DNA from: an uncultured Bacteroides sp.
GTDB taxonomy: Bacteria > Bacteroidota > Bacteroidia > Bacteroidales > Bacteroidaceae
Length of the DNA: 23,422 nt
NCBI GenBank assembly: GCA_900556625.1
Contig: USPQ01000041.1
Span: 1-23,422 of the forward strand
Direction of reading: 5' to 3'
In this document: positions 7,928 to 15,255 of the stretch, one piece after another
How the letters are laid out: every line of letters starts with the position of its first letter
Position numbering within the stretch: the stretch's first letter is position 1
Position numbers and translations under genes: made by a program
Notes under the pieces: model-generated
Databases searched by the model: none
What the model was told of the DNA's origin: nothing
Seen by the model: only the letters and a program-made list of their open reading frames with translations

Positions 7928-9172
7928 ATGAAATACTTGAAAATAATAATATGCTTTCTGTTCTTTCCGTTGATAGCAAACGGAAAGACGGAGCAAGACA
8001 GCATCCGTCTTGCTTTGAAACACATGGAAGACGGTTTGAAAACAAAAGAAATCGCTGTTGCACAAAAGAGTTTTGCTCCCGAATTTTCTATCAGCATTTA
8101 TTCGTTGCCCTTTGCATCCGGTTTGTTGAAACAGATTATGGAAGGTATAACTTTCCAATCTATCCAACCCGACTGGAAGGGGATGAAAACAAAGGGAAAC
8201 GTCACCAGTCTGGAGGTCCGTTTCACATTGGCCGGCGGACAGGAAGAGAAGAGCATGATAGCTTTCAATGAGTCCGGAAAAATCCTTTTTGTCGATTATT
8301 TCGACCGGCTGTTCGGTGATAGCCGTTACCGGAAATCATCGTTGGCAGCCGTTCTGCCTTTTCGGATAGAGGGTGGCTCTATCATTTTGTCTGCCCGCTT
8401 GAACGATAGCCCCCGGGTGATGTCATTCTTGCTTGATACGGGAGCTGACGGAATGGCTATCCGCCGTTCGTTGGCAGATAGCATAGGGCTGAAAGTCAGT
8501 CATTCGCAAGAAGCGAGTGTTGTAGGCGGACGGAAAACGGTGCAGATATCTGCCGATAATGTACTTCGTCTGTCGGACAGTTTATCATTGAAAAAGCAGA
8601 ATATTGCAATTTTCGAGAGGGTGCGTAACGGTACGGATGGCATCATCGGGCTGAATCTGATAAGAAAATATATCACTGAAGTGAATTTTGATACGCAAAC
8701 TATTTCGCTTTATACCTTCGGTGATTATATCTTTCAGAGGAAAGGACGTATGATCCCCCTTAGGGTACCGAGCCTTATCATGTTACCTTCCGCATTGAAT
8801 CTGACCGGGGATAAAAGTATTTCGGGTAATTTTATAATGGATACGGGAGCTAATTATTATTTGATAGCTTTTAGTCGGTTTGTTCGTCAAAACAGGCTGT
8901 TACTGAGCGGATTCAAACCCGAGGGAAGTGGGGCGACAGTGAGTTTGGGGCATTCAACACCAGTTTTTTATGGTCATGCACGTTCATTAAAAGTGGGCAG
9001 TGTAGTGAGCAAAAATGTACCTGTCACTCTTCAAGCTTCAACGGGCGGTGATTCTTCAAATCATACCGATGTAGACGGATCGATAGGTATACAGTTTTTC
9101 AGTGATTTCAATTTTACGATCGACTTATTGAGAAAAGTAGTACACCTGTCTCCTCGTAAGAAGTTAAAGTAA
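7928..9172 (+). CDS. Secreted retropepsin-like (clan AA) aspartic protease family protein, two DTGA motifs
   Basis: A 414-residue protein with an N-terminal Sec signal (MKYLKIIICFLFFPLIANG). Residues ~25-135 resemble a small alpha+beta NTF2-like domain (…FAPEFSISIYSLPFASGLLKQI…). Two clan AA-type half-domains follow. The first has FLLDTGADGMAI (Asp170) and later DGIIGLNLIRKY. The second has FIMDTGANYYLI (Asp305) and later DGSIGIQFFSDF. In this family each hydrophobic-DTGA motif supplies one catalytic Asp, and the paired D-G-x-I-G-x-x-x-h motif forms the psi loop, so a monomeric two-lobed active site is plausible. It sits in the periplasm or on the surface. It follows the SusCD/redoxin genes after the repeat-filled gap, so co-transcription is uncertain. 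A role in cleaving an imported peptide is inference; related proteins may be non-proteolytic. Confidence 0.85.
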   Translation: MKYLKIIICFLFFPLIANGKTEQDSIRLALKHMEDGLKTKEIAVAQKSFAPEFSISIYSLPFASGLLKQIMEGITFQSIQPDWKGMKTKGNVTSLEVRFTLAGGQEEKSMIAFNESGKILFVDYFDRLFGDSRYRKSSLAAVLPFRIEGGSIILSARLNDSPRVMSFLLDTGADGMAIRRSLADSIGLKVSHSQEASVVGGRKTVQISADNVLRLSDSLSLKKQNIAIFERVRNGTDGIIGLNLIRKYITEVNFDTQTISLYTFGDYIFQRKGRMIPLRVPSLIMLPSALNLTGDKSISGNFIMDTGANYYLIAFSRFVRQNRLLLSGFKPEGSGATVSLGHSTPVFYGHARSLKVGSVVSKNVPVTLQASTGGDSSNHTDVDGSIGIQFFSDFNFTIDLLRKVVHLSPRKKLK

Positions 9173-9296
9173 GGCATTCTTTCAGTAATGGCAGTGCAGT
9201 TATAGTCAGGGGAATGTTTTGCGCAAGTATACCGGTCGAATGAAGAACATCATTAAAAAATGTTCAATAGAATTAATAACCTGGAGTTTTTTGAGT

Positions 9297-9304
9297 TATC
9301 TTTG
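9297..9304 (+). promoter_or_regulatory. Bacteroides-type -7 promoter element for the radical SAM gene
   Basis: TATCTTTG fits the TAnnTTTG -7 consensus of Bacteroides housekeeping promoters exactly and lies 26 nt before the ATG at 9330. No good TTTG -33 box is visible 19-21 nt upstream, so the assignment rests on the -7 element. An inverted repeat GAACAT/ATGTTC (9245-9265, 9-nt loop) lies just upstream and could be an operator, but it may be chance in AT-rich DNA. Confidence 0.6.
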
Positions 9305-9329
9305 TTGTAGCTAATTAAACAATAAAAAG

Positions 9330-10103
9330 ATGACTGTAATTTATCCTTCACCCATTTTCGGTCCTGTTCATTCCCGCCGTTTGGGTGTTTCTTTGGGAAT
9401 AAATTTATTACCGGACGACGGTAAAGTTTGTTCGTTCGATTGCATTTACTGTGAATGCGGCTTCAATGCCGAGCATCGTACAAAGAAGCTTCTTCCTACC
9501 CGTGAAGAGGTTCGTACAGCCCTTGAAGAAAAACTAAAAGATATGCAGGCAAATGGTCCTGCTCCCGATGTACTGACATTTGCCGGAAATGGTGAACCGA
9601 CTGCACATCCCCATTTCCCGGAAATCATAGACGATACTCTTGCACTTCGGGACAAGTATTTTCCGAAAGCGAAAGTCAGTGTATTAAGTAATTCTACATT
9701 TATCGACCGCCCTGCTGTATTTGATGCACTGAATAAGATAGATAATAATATCTTGAAACTTGATACAGTGGATGAAGAATACATTCACCGGTTAGATCGT
9801 CCGAATGGAAAATATTCTGTAAAGAAGATTATCGAGAAGATGAAAGAATTCAAAGGAAACTGTATCATTCAAACTATGTTTCTCAAAGGGAGTTACCTGG
9901 GAAAGGATATGGATAATACCTCAGATAAGTTTGTACTTCCCTGGTTGGAGGCGGTAAAAGAAATCGCGCCCCGGCAAGTGATGATTTACACGATTGACCG
10001 TGAAACCCCTGATCATGATTTGCAGAAGGCAACTCACGAAGAGTTGGACCGGATTGTAGAATTGATTAAGAAAGCCGGCATTCCGGCAACAGCTTCTTAT
10101 TAA
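9330..10103 (+). CDS. Radical SAM protein (COG0731-like)
   Basis: A 257-residue cytoplasmic protein. CSFDCIYC gives the radical SAM cluster-binding cysteines Cys34, Cys38 and Cys41 (CX3CX2C, with an aromatic residue before the third Cys), and Cys43 is an extra cysteine nearby. The Gly-rich SAM-binding segment FAGNGEPTAHP follows at ~88-98. The N-terminus (YPSPIFGPVHSRRLGVSLGINLLP) is characteristic of a conserved bacterial group annotated near COG0731, related to tRNA wyosine-type radical SAM enzymes. The true substrate of the bacterial members is not known to me. It has its own promoter and a strong stem-loop behind it, so it is an independent gene between the two uptake loci with no evident functional link to either. 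Length is compact, with no accessory SPASM domain. Confidence 0.9.
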   Translation: MTVIYPSPIFGPVHSRRLGVSLGINLLPDDGKVCSFDCIYCECGFNAEHRTKKLLPTREEVRTALEEKLKDMQANGPAPDVLTFAGNGEPTAHPHFPEIIDDTLALRDKYFPKAKVSVLSNSTFIDRPAVFDALNKIDNNILKLDTVDEEYIHRLDRPNGKYSVKKIIEKMKEFKGNCIIQTMFLKGSYLGKDMDNTSDKFVLPWLEAVKEIAPRQVMIYTIDRETPDHDLQKATHEELDRIVELIKKAGIPATASY

Positions 10104-10159
10104 TTATAAAACAGAAAGCATACCAACAGAATTTTTCAATTATCAATGATATTATCAGG

Positions 10160-10189
10160 ATTCCTTCAATCAAGATTGATTGGAGGAAT
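10160..10189. terminator. Stem-loop between convergent genes, probable bidirectional terminator
   Basis: A 13-bp stem (ATTCCTTCAATCA against TGATTGGAGGAAT, with one T-G wobble) closes a 4-nt AGAT loop. It lies between the radical SAM stop (+, 10103) and the sigma factor stop (-, 10209), the right place for both transcripts. No long T-run follows on either strand, so termination efficiency is uncertain. Confidence 0.7.
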
Positions 10190-10208
10190 TAATGTGTATT
10201 TATTGTGT

Positions 10209-10757
10209 TTAAACAGACAAAAACAGAGAAAGCAAATAGAGATTTTTTCGTAAGTATTTTAATGCCAATCCCATATGATATTCTACAGTTTTTTCACTGA
10301 TAGACAATTGCTCGGCAATTTGTTTATAGGTTAAGTTTTGCTCCCGGCTCATGCGAAAGATTTCTTGCTGCCGTGGAGGCAATTGTGATATTAGTACTGA
10401 AAGATACTTTTTTAAATCGGATAATTCCAACTTATTTTCTTCTTCATATTCTTGTTCCATTGCTTGTAAAACAGTAACTTTCAGAAATGAGTAGTTTAAT
10501 TTTTTGCGTGAATAATTAAAAATCATATTACGGGTAATGATAAAAAGAAACCCTTCAAAAGGCTGCTCTTCATCTATCAGATGTCTTGCTTCCCAGAGTT
10601 TGATGAAAACCTCTTGTACCACTTCTGCGATATCTTCAGAAGAAACTAGATAAAGCCGGGTAAAGCCATAGACCTTTTCCCAGTAATGTTTATATAGAAA
10701 TGAAAAAGCATCTTCATCTCCATTTTTAAACCTTCTAATCAACTCTTTAGATATCAT
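10209..10757 (-). CDS. ECF-type RNA polymerase sigma-70 factor
   Basis: A 182-residue ECF sigma factor. Region 2 spans residues ~8-75 (ELIRRFKNGDEDAFSFLYKHYW, then EDIAEVVQEVFIKLWE, the usual DxxQEvFlklw-type core-binding motif). Region 4 spans ~120-170 (LPPRQQEIFRMSREQNLTYK, then QIAEQLSISEKTVEYHMGLA, the helix-turn-helix that reads the -35). ATG at 10757 is chosen over an upstream in-frame TTG at 10775 because that TTG lies inside a TAnnTTTG promoter element. It is transcribed divergently from the FecR-type anti-sigma gene, which is the expected partner. Expected role: transcription of the adjacent SusCD/M60/sulfatase locus when the anti-sigma releases it. It ends close to the stem-loop shared with the convergent radical SAM gene. 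Confidence 0.95.
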   Translation of the reverse strand: MISKELIRRFKNGDEDAFSFLYKHYWEKVYGFTRLYLVSSEDIAEVVQEVFIKLWEARHLIDEEQPFEGFLFIITRNMIFNYSRKKLNYSFLKVTVLQAMEQEYEEENKLELSDLKKYLSVLISQLPPRQQEIFRMSREQNLTYKQIAEQLSISEKTVEYHMGLALKYLRKNLYLLSLFLSV

Positions 10758-10772
10758 TTTATCTTTTTGGGA

Positions 10773-10780
10773 CAAAATTA
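10773..10780 (-). promoter_or_regulatory. Bacteroides-type -7 element for the sigma factor gene
   Basis: On the minus strand this reads TAATTTTG, an exact TAnnTTTG match, 15 nt before the ATG at 10757. Transcription would start only about 10 nt before that ATG, giving a very short leader. The expected -33 region is a T-rich stretch without a clean TTTG. Confidence 0.55.
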
Positions 10781-10825
10781 GCTAAATACTTTCTAAAAAA
10801 AAAATTGCTTTTTCACCAGGGTCTC

Positions 10826-10845
10826 CAATTTTTGATGTGTATTTA
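10826..10845 (+). promoter_or_regulatory. Shared upstream element, copy 1 (before anti-sigma gene)
   Basis: CAATTTTTGATGTGTATTTA; the 15-bp core TTTGATGTGTATTTA begins 46 nt before the anti-sigma ATG. The same core occurs before the sulfatase gene at exactly the same distance, and 18 of 20 positions match. It is a candidate recognition site for the ECF sigma factor or another locus regulator. No canonical TAnnTTTG lies at the expected distance behind it, which suggests a non-housekeeping promoter. The identity of the binding protein is inference. Confidence 0.55.
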
Positions 10846-10876
10846 ATAATAGAATAACAAATAATAGAGAAAAGTA

Positions 10877-11824
10877 ATGAGTTATAAAAGTGAATTAATT
10901 AGAAAATTATTTTCAGACAGACTGAAAAAAGACGAATTAAAGGATCTGTCCGAAATAGATATGATAGAGCGCAAAATGAAAGTGCAATGGGAGGAACAAA
11001 ATCCGATAGCAGAAAACTCGGAAAGAGTAGATCCGGAAATCGGAGATTATATTTGGGCTAAAATAGTCAAAGAATATAAAGTACGTTCGAAACGTAAGTC
11101 AATTCGACAGTTCTATTATCCGTTGGCAGCAGCCTGTGTGGCTTTAGTCGCAGTTTTGGGAGGTTGGCTTTTTTATGTGAATAGTGATTTCTTCGTTAAA
11201 GAAGAATTTGCTGAGGTAGTAGCCACCCGGAATATGTTGTATCAGTTGCCCGATAGTTCTGAAGTATGGATGTATCCGAATAGTTCCATCCGTTTTGCCA
11301 AGAACTTCAATAAAGACAGAAGAGTATGGTTGGAGGGTAGTTCCATGTTCCATGTACGTAAGCAGCATGGGAACACCTTCAAAGTTTATATTGATAAAGC
11401 CTTTATCGAAGTAAAAGGTACCCGGTTTCTAGTAGATAAAAAAGAAGCGGGAAATAATGAGATTACGCTGTTCAACGGTTGTGTTGAGTTTAATGTAGAG
11501 GCGACCGGCAAACAGATAGTAATGAAGCCCATGGAAAAGATTTTTTATAACTCAGTTAATGCGGAAATAGGAATACGGAAGATTGAAAATATAGAATGGC
11601 AGGATGGTAAATTCAAGTTTGACGCTATGCCGCTTAACCGCCTCATTTCTATCATTAATCAGATGTATCATGCTAATATAGTGTATGAAGGTAAGGACGA
11701 AACTTCTCCGTTCAGTGGTACCATTCGTCAGGAGGAAGTGTTGGATGATATTATTCTCAAAATCTGTTTCCTTATGAATTTGAAAGAAGAAAGAGTAGGT
11801 AACACAATCATTATCAGAAATTAA
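10877..11824 (+). CDS. FecR-type anti-sigma factor (transmembrane)
   Basis: A 315-residue inner-membrane regulator. The N-terminal ~75 residues are cytoplasmic and charged, expected to hold the ECF sigma factor. One transmembrane helix follows at ~78-101 (YPLAAACVALVAVLGGWLFY). Residues ~110-210 are the periplasmic FecR domain (TRNMLYQLPDSSEVWMYPNS, RRVWLEGSSMFHVRK, FIEVKGTRFLVD). The last ~75 residues (WQDGKFKFDAMPLNRLISII) match the DUF4974-type C-terminal domain common in Bacteroidetes FecR proteins. Family role: senses the STN domain of a ligand-bound SusC-like receptor and releases the sigma factor. The receptor gene begins 40 nt downstream and does carry an STN domain, which supports this circuit. 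The sigma gene is divergent rather than upstream in the same direction. Confidence 0.95.
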   Translation: MSYKSELIRKLFSDRLKKDELKDLSEIDMIERKMKVQWEEQNPIAENSERVDPEIGDYIWAKIVKEYKVRSKRKSIRQFYYPLAAACVALVAVLGGWLFYVNSDFFVKEEFAEVVATRNMLYQLPDSSEVWMYPNSSIRFAKNFNKDRRVWLEGSSMFHVRKQHGNTFKVYIDKAFIEVKGTRFLVDKKEAGNNEITLFNGCVEFNVEATGKQIVMKPMEKIFYNSVNAEIGIRKIENIEWQDGKFKFDAMPLNRLISIINQMYHANIVYEGKDETSPFSGTIRQEEVLDDIILKICFLMNLKEERVGNTIIIRN

Positions 11825-11864
11825 ATTTTAATAAACTATATGTCTAATCTAATAAAATGAGAAC

Positions 11865-14800
11865 ATGAAAAAATGTATTTTTTTGTATCGACAGCGGTAT
11901 TTGAGCTATCTCGTATTACTCTTATTATTATGGCCAACTGTGATGTTAGCAGCACAAGGGAATATTCAGATAAAGGGAAAGTTCTCTCTCAAGGAGGCTA
12001 TCCGGTATATAGAAGAAACGAGTGATTATACTTTCTTTTATAAAGATAGTGACTTGAAAGATAAATCAAAAAAAGAGATTAATTGTAGTGGTACAATTGA
12101 GGAAGTCTTGAAAAATCTATTTAATGGAAGTGGAGTTAATTATATAATTAAAGGAAAAGAAGTCATTTTTAAAGTAGCAAATGCTCAAAATGCCGAACAG
12201 CAACAGCCGAAAAAACGTGTAATTACAGGTACTATAATTGACGGAGAGACAAAAGAGCCTATTATTGGAGCTAGTGTATGGTTGAAAAATAGCTCGTCAG
12301 GTACTGTTACCAACTTGGACGGTCACTATTCTCTTACAATTGAAGGTATTGGTGGTGTACTAGAATTTTCATACATTGGTATGAAGAAGCAGGAAATAGC
12401 TATCAGCAATAAGAATATTATTGATGTAATATTAAATCCGGATACAAAGAAGCTGGACGAAGTTGTAGTAGTAGGTTACGGACGTCAGAAGAAGGAAAGT
12501 GTTGTAGGTGCTATTTCTTCATTGGATGTGGGTGAACTCAATATACCGGGTTCTAACATCTCCAATGTACTGGCGGGGCAACTGGCAGGTGTTGTCTCTA
12601 TGCAGGCATCCGGTGAGCCGGGTAAAAATAGTGCTTCCGATTTTTATATCCGTGGTATAGCTTCTTTTAAAGGTAACTCTACTCCGCTAGTTCTGGTTGA
12701 CGGTATCGAACGGGAACTGGACTTGGTTGATGTAGATGATATTGCTACATTTTCTATCTTAAAAGATGCTTCTGCTTCGGCAGTATATGGTGTACGTGGT
12801 GCGAATGGCGTTATTTTGATTACTACCAAGAAAGGCAGTGAAGGCAAACCTCGTATTAATGTACGTGCGGAAATGGGTTTTAAAACTCCGACACGTATGC
12901 CGCAAATGGCAAACTCTGTACAATGGGCCGAGATGTATAATGAGGCTAAAGGCCTGACGGGTAATGGTGATGGAGGCTATTCATCGGAAGCTATTCAAAA
13001 ATATAGTGATGGTTCTGATCCTGATTTATATCCAAATGTAAATTGGTTAGACCAGATGTATCGAAATTTGGCTTCGAGCGAACGTGTGACATTGAACCTT
13101 TCTGGAGGCGGTGATATTTGTAAGTATTATGTATCAGGTGGTTTTTATAATGAAGGCTCTATATTTAGAAACGCTGGGGATGTTTATGATTATAATTCTT
13201 CTATTCATTATACAAAATTCAATTTTCGTGCCAATATGGATTTCTCCGTTACACCGACTACAACATTCAATGTGAATTTGGCTAATATTTATGAAAGTTC
13301 GTGGGGACCGGGAGCTACGACATCTGATATTTGGGGATATGCATTTAACACCTCTCCAAATGCATTTCCTGTGGAATATTCTGATGGTACTCTTTCTGCA
13401 CCAAGTGCAGCCAGTGGTAGTAATCCATGGAATCTGCTAGTACATTCCGGTTATCGTGAGCAAAGTTGGAATTCAGCCCAATCATTGATTGGTGTTACTC
13501 AAAAATTGGATATGATAACTCTAGGGTTAACTGCCAATATTAAATTTTCTTGGGATGCATCTAATAATACGTTGCAAGTTCGTTCAAAGACCCCACCGCA
13601 GTTTCATGCAACAGGTCGAAATGAAGACGGTTCATTAAATTATAAAACAATATATGAGGGTTCCAATAATCTGTCGTATGCTGCTCCAGTGACCGTATCT
13701 AAGATTACTACTTATATGGAAGGTTCTCTTAATTATACTCGTTTATTTGCTCAAAAACATCGGATAGGAGCTTTGTTTTTGTACAATCATAAAATTTATA
13801 AGTTATTGACAGCAGAGAATCAGAAAAAATCATTACCATATAAAAGTCAGGGACTGGCAGGACGTTTGACTTATGCTTATATGGATAGATATTTTGCCGA
13901 ATTCAATATGGGATACACTGGTTCTGAGAACTTTGCTCGTGGCCATCGTTTTGGATTCTTTCCAGCTTATGCAATAGGTTGGATGGTGTCCAGTGAGAAA
14001 TGGTTTGAACCGTTGACTAAAGTAGTTAATGATCTGAAATTGAAAGCGTCTTATGGTAAAGTGGGTAATGATGACATTGGAGCCTCCAGAAGATGGGCTT
14101 ATGAACCTTCTGTCAATACAGTAACAGGATGGTCATACGGAAAAACTGCAAATCAGACAGGTACTGGTTATCGTGTAGGAGAAATTGAGAATACAAATGT
14201 TTCTTGGGAAGAGGCAACTAAGGTAAATGCAGGTATTGAACTTCGTTTGTTCGAAAAATTAAAGATTCAAGCTGATTATTTTTATGAAGAACGTAATGGT
14301 ATCTTTCTGGCTCGTGCTGGGCTACCGGCTATTGTCGGCCTTACTACTACTCCATATGTAAATGTAGGTAAAGCGAAGGTATCTGGTCTAGATGGAACAC
14401 TGGAATATCAGCAACAGGTAGGTAAGGTTTTACTGACAGGTCGCGGAAACTTTACTTTTTCGCGTAACCAGATGTTGGATAATGATGAACCAGATTGGGA
14501 ATATAAATATCAAAATTCTATTGGCAAACCGTTTGGCCGTAATGGTGCAGCGCAACGTAAGGGATTTATTGCTTTGGGATTTTTTGAAAGTCAGGCAGAA
14601 ATAGATAATAGTCCGAAACAGATGTTTGGTGAATATAGGATTGGTGACGTTAAGTACAAGGATGTAAATGGAGATGGTAAAATTGATACGTATGACCAGA
14701 TTGCTATTGGCTATACTGATCTTCCTGAGATAACATACGGGTTCGGATTGACAGCAAAATGGAAGAATTTTGATGCAAGTGTATTTTTTCAAGGGGTAGC

Positions 14801-15236
14801 GCGTACTTCTATCTATTTAGCGGGTACACCTTTGCGTCCTTTCAGTAGTGATAATATGGATCGTTCTGCTATCTATGAAGATCTTTATAAGTATTCATGG
14901 AAAACGACCAATACTCCTGAACAGAATGCTTCTGCTAAATATCCCCGTTTGAGTTACGGTGCAGAAGCAGGCAGTTCTAACAATAGCCAGTCGTCTACTA
15001 TGTGGTTACGTGACCGTAGTTTTCTGCGTTTGAAAAACGCAGAAATAGGATATACATTGCCAAAAACCTGGTTGAACAAGACCTTTATTAAGTCTTTTCG
15101 TTTCTATATCGCTGGTACGAACCTTCTTACATTCAGTAAGTTTAAATTATGGGACCCTGAATTGCTGGATACTACCAATGGAGCAAAATATCCGAATAAC
15201 ATGACCGTTACTATCGGCCTAAATGCTAATTTTTAA
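11865..15236 (+). CDS. SusC-like TonB-dependent transducer with STN domain
   Basis: A full-length 1123-residue outer-membrane receptor. Order of parts: signal peptide to ~AAQG (residue ~32); STN domain ~36-103 (FSLKEAIRYIEETSDYTFFY), the signalling module that contacts FecR anti-sigma factors; CarboxypepD_reg-like domain ~118-190 (VITGTIIDGETKEPIIGASV); TonB-box-like KLDEVVVVGYG; plug domain with FYIRGIASFKGNSTPLVLVD and ASASAVYGVRGANGVILITT; then the 22-strand-type barrel. Residues 933-941 (DVNGDGKID) form the conserved Asp-rich loop of this family. The C-terminus is NANF with terminal Phe. The SusD-like partner follows after 19 nt. With the divergent sigma and upstream FecR genes it forms a trans-envelope signalling receptor that both imports ligand and induces its own locus. 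The ligand is probably a glycopeptide or O-glycan fragment, judged from the M60 and sulfatase genes (inference). Confidence 0.97.
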   Translation: MKKCIFLYRQRYLSYLVLLLLLWPTVMLAAQGNIQIKGKFSLKEAIRYIEETSDYTFFYKDSDLKDKSKKEINCSGTIEEVLKNLFNGSGVNYIIKGKEVIFKVANAQNAEQQQPKKRVITGTIIDGETKEPIIGASVWLKNSSSGTVTNLDGHYSLTIEGIGGVLEFSYIGMKKQEIAISNKNIIDVILNPDTKKLDEVVVVGYGRQKKESVVGAISSLDVGELNIPGSNISNVLAGQLAGVVSMQASGEPGKNSASDFYIRGIASFKGNSTPLVLVDGIERELDLVDVDDIATFSILKDASASAVYGVRGANGVILITTKKGSEGKPRINVRAEMGFKTPTRMPQMANSVQWAEMYNEAKGLTGNGDGGYSSEAIQKYSDGSDPDLYPNVNWLDQMYRNLASSERVTLNLSGGGDICKYYVSGGFYNEGSIFRNAGDVYDYNSSIHYTKFNFRANMDFSVTPTTTFNVNLANIYESSWGPGATTSDIWGYAFNTSPNAFPVEYSDGTLSAPSAASGSNPWNLLVHSGYREQSWNSAQSLIGVTQKLDMITLGLTANIKFSWDASNNTLQVRSKTPPQFHATGRNEDGSLNYKTIYEGSNNLSYAAPVTVSKITTYMEGSLNYTRLFAQKHRIGALFLYNHKIYKLLTAENQKKSLPYKSQGLAGRLTYAYMDRYFAEFNMGYTGSENFARGHRFGFFPAYAIGWMVSSEKWFEPLTKVVNDLKLKASYGKVGNDDIGASRRWAYEPSVNTVTGWSYGKTANQTGTGYRVGEIENTNVSWEEATKVNAGIELRLFEKLKIQADYFYEERNGIFLARAGLPAIVGLTTTPYVNVGKAKVSGLDGTLEYQQQVGKVLLTGRGNFTFSRNQMLDNDEPDWEYKYQNSIGKPFGRNGAAQRKGFIALGFFESQAEIDNSPKQMFGEYRIGDVKYKDVNGDGKIDTYDQIAIGYTDLPEITYGFGLTAKWKNFDASVFFQGVARTSIYLAGTPLRPFSSDNMDRSAIYEDLYKYSWKTTNTPEQNASAKYPRLSYGAEAGSSNNSQSSTMWLRDRSFLRLKNAEIGYTLPKTWLNKTFIKSFRFYIAGTNLLTFSKFKLWDPELLDTTNGAKYPNNMTVTIGLNANF

Positions 15237-15255
15237 TCAATAATACAGAATCAAT

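Noticed and set aside
10800..10833. Inverted repeat AAAAATTG/CAATTTTT between the divergent regulators as a terminator or operator
   Set aside because: It is low-complexity A and T sequence with an 18-nt loop, likely chance, and it is not matched in the other regulated gap.
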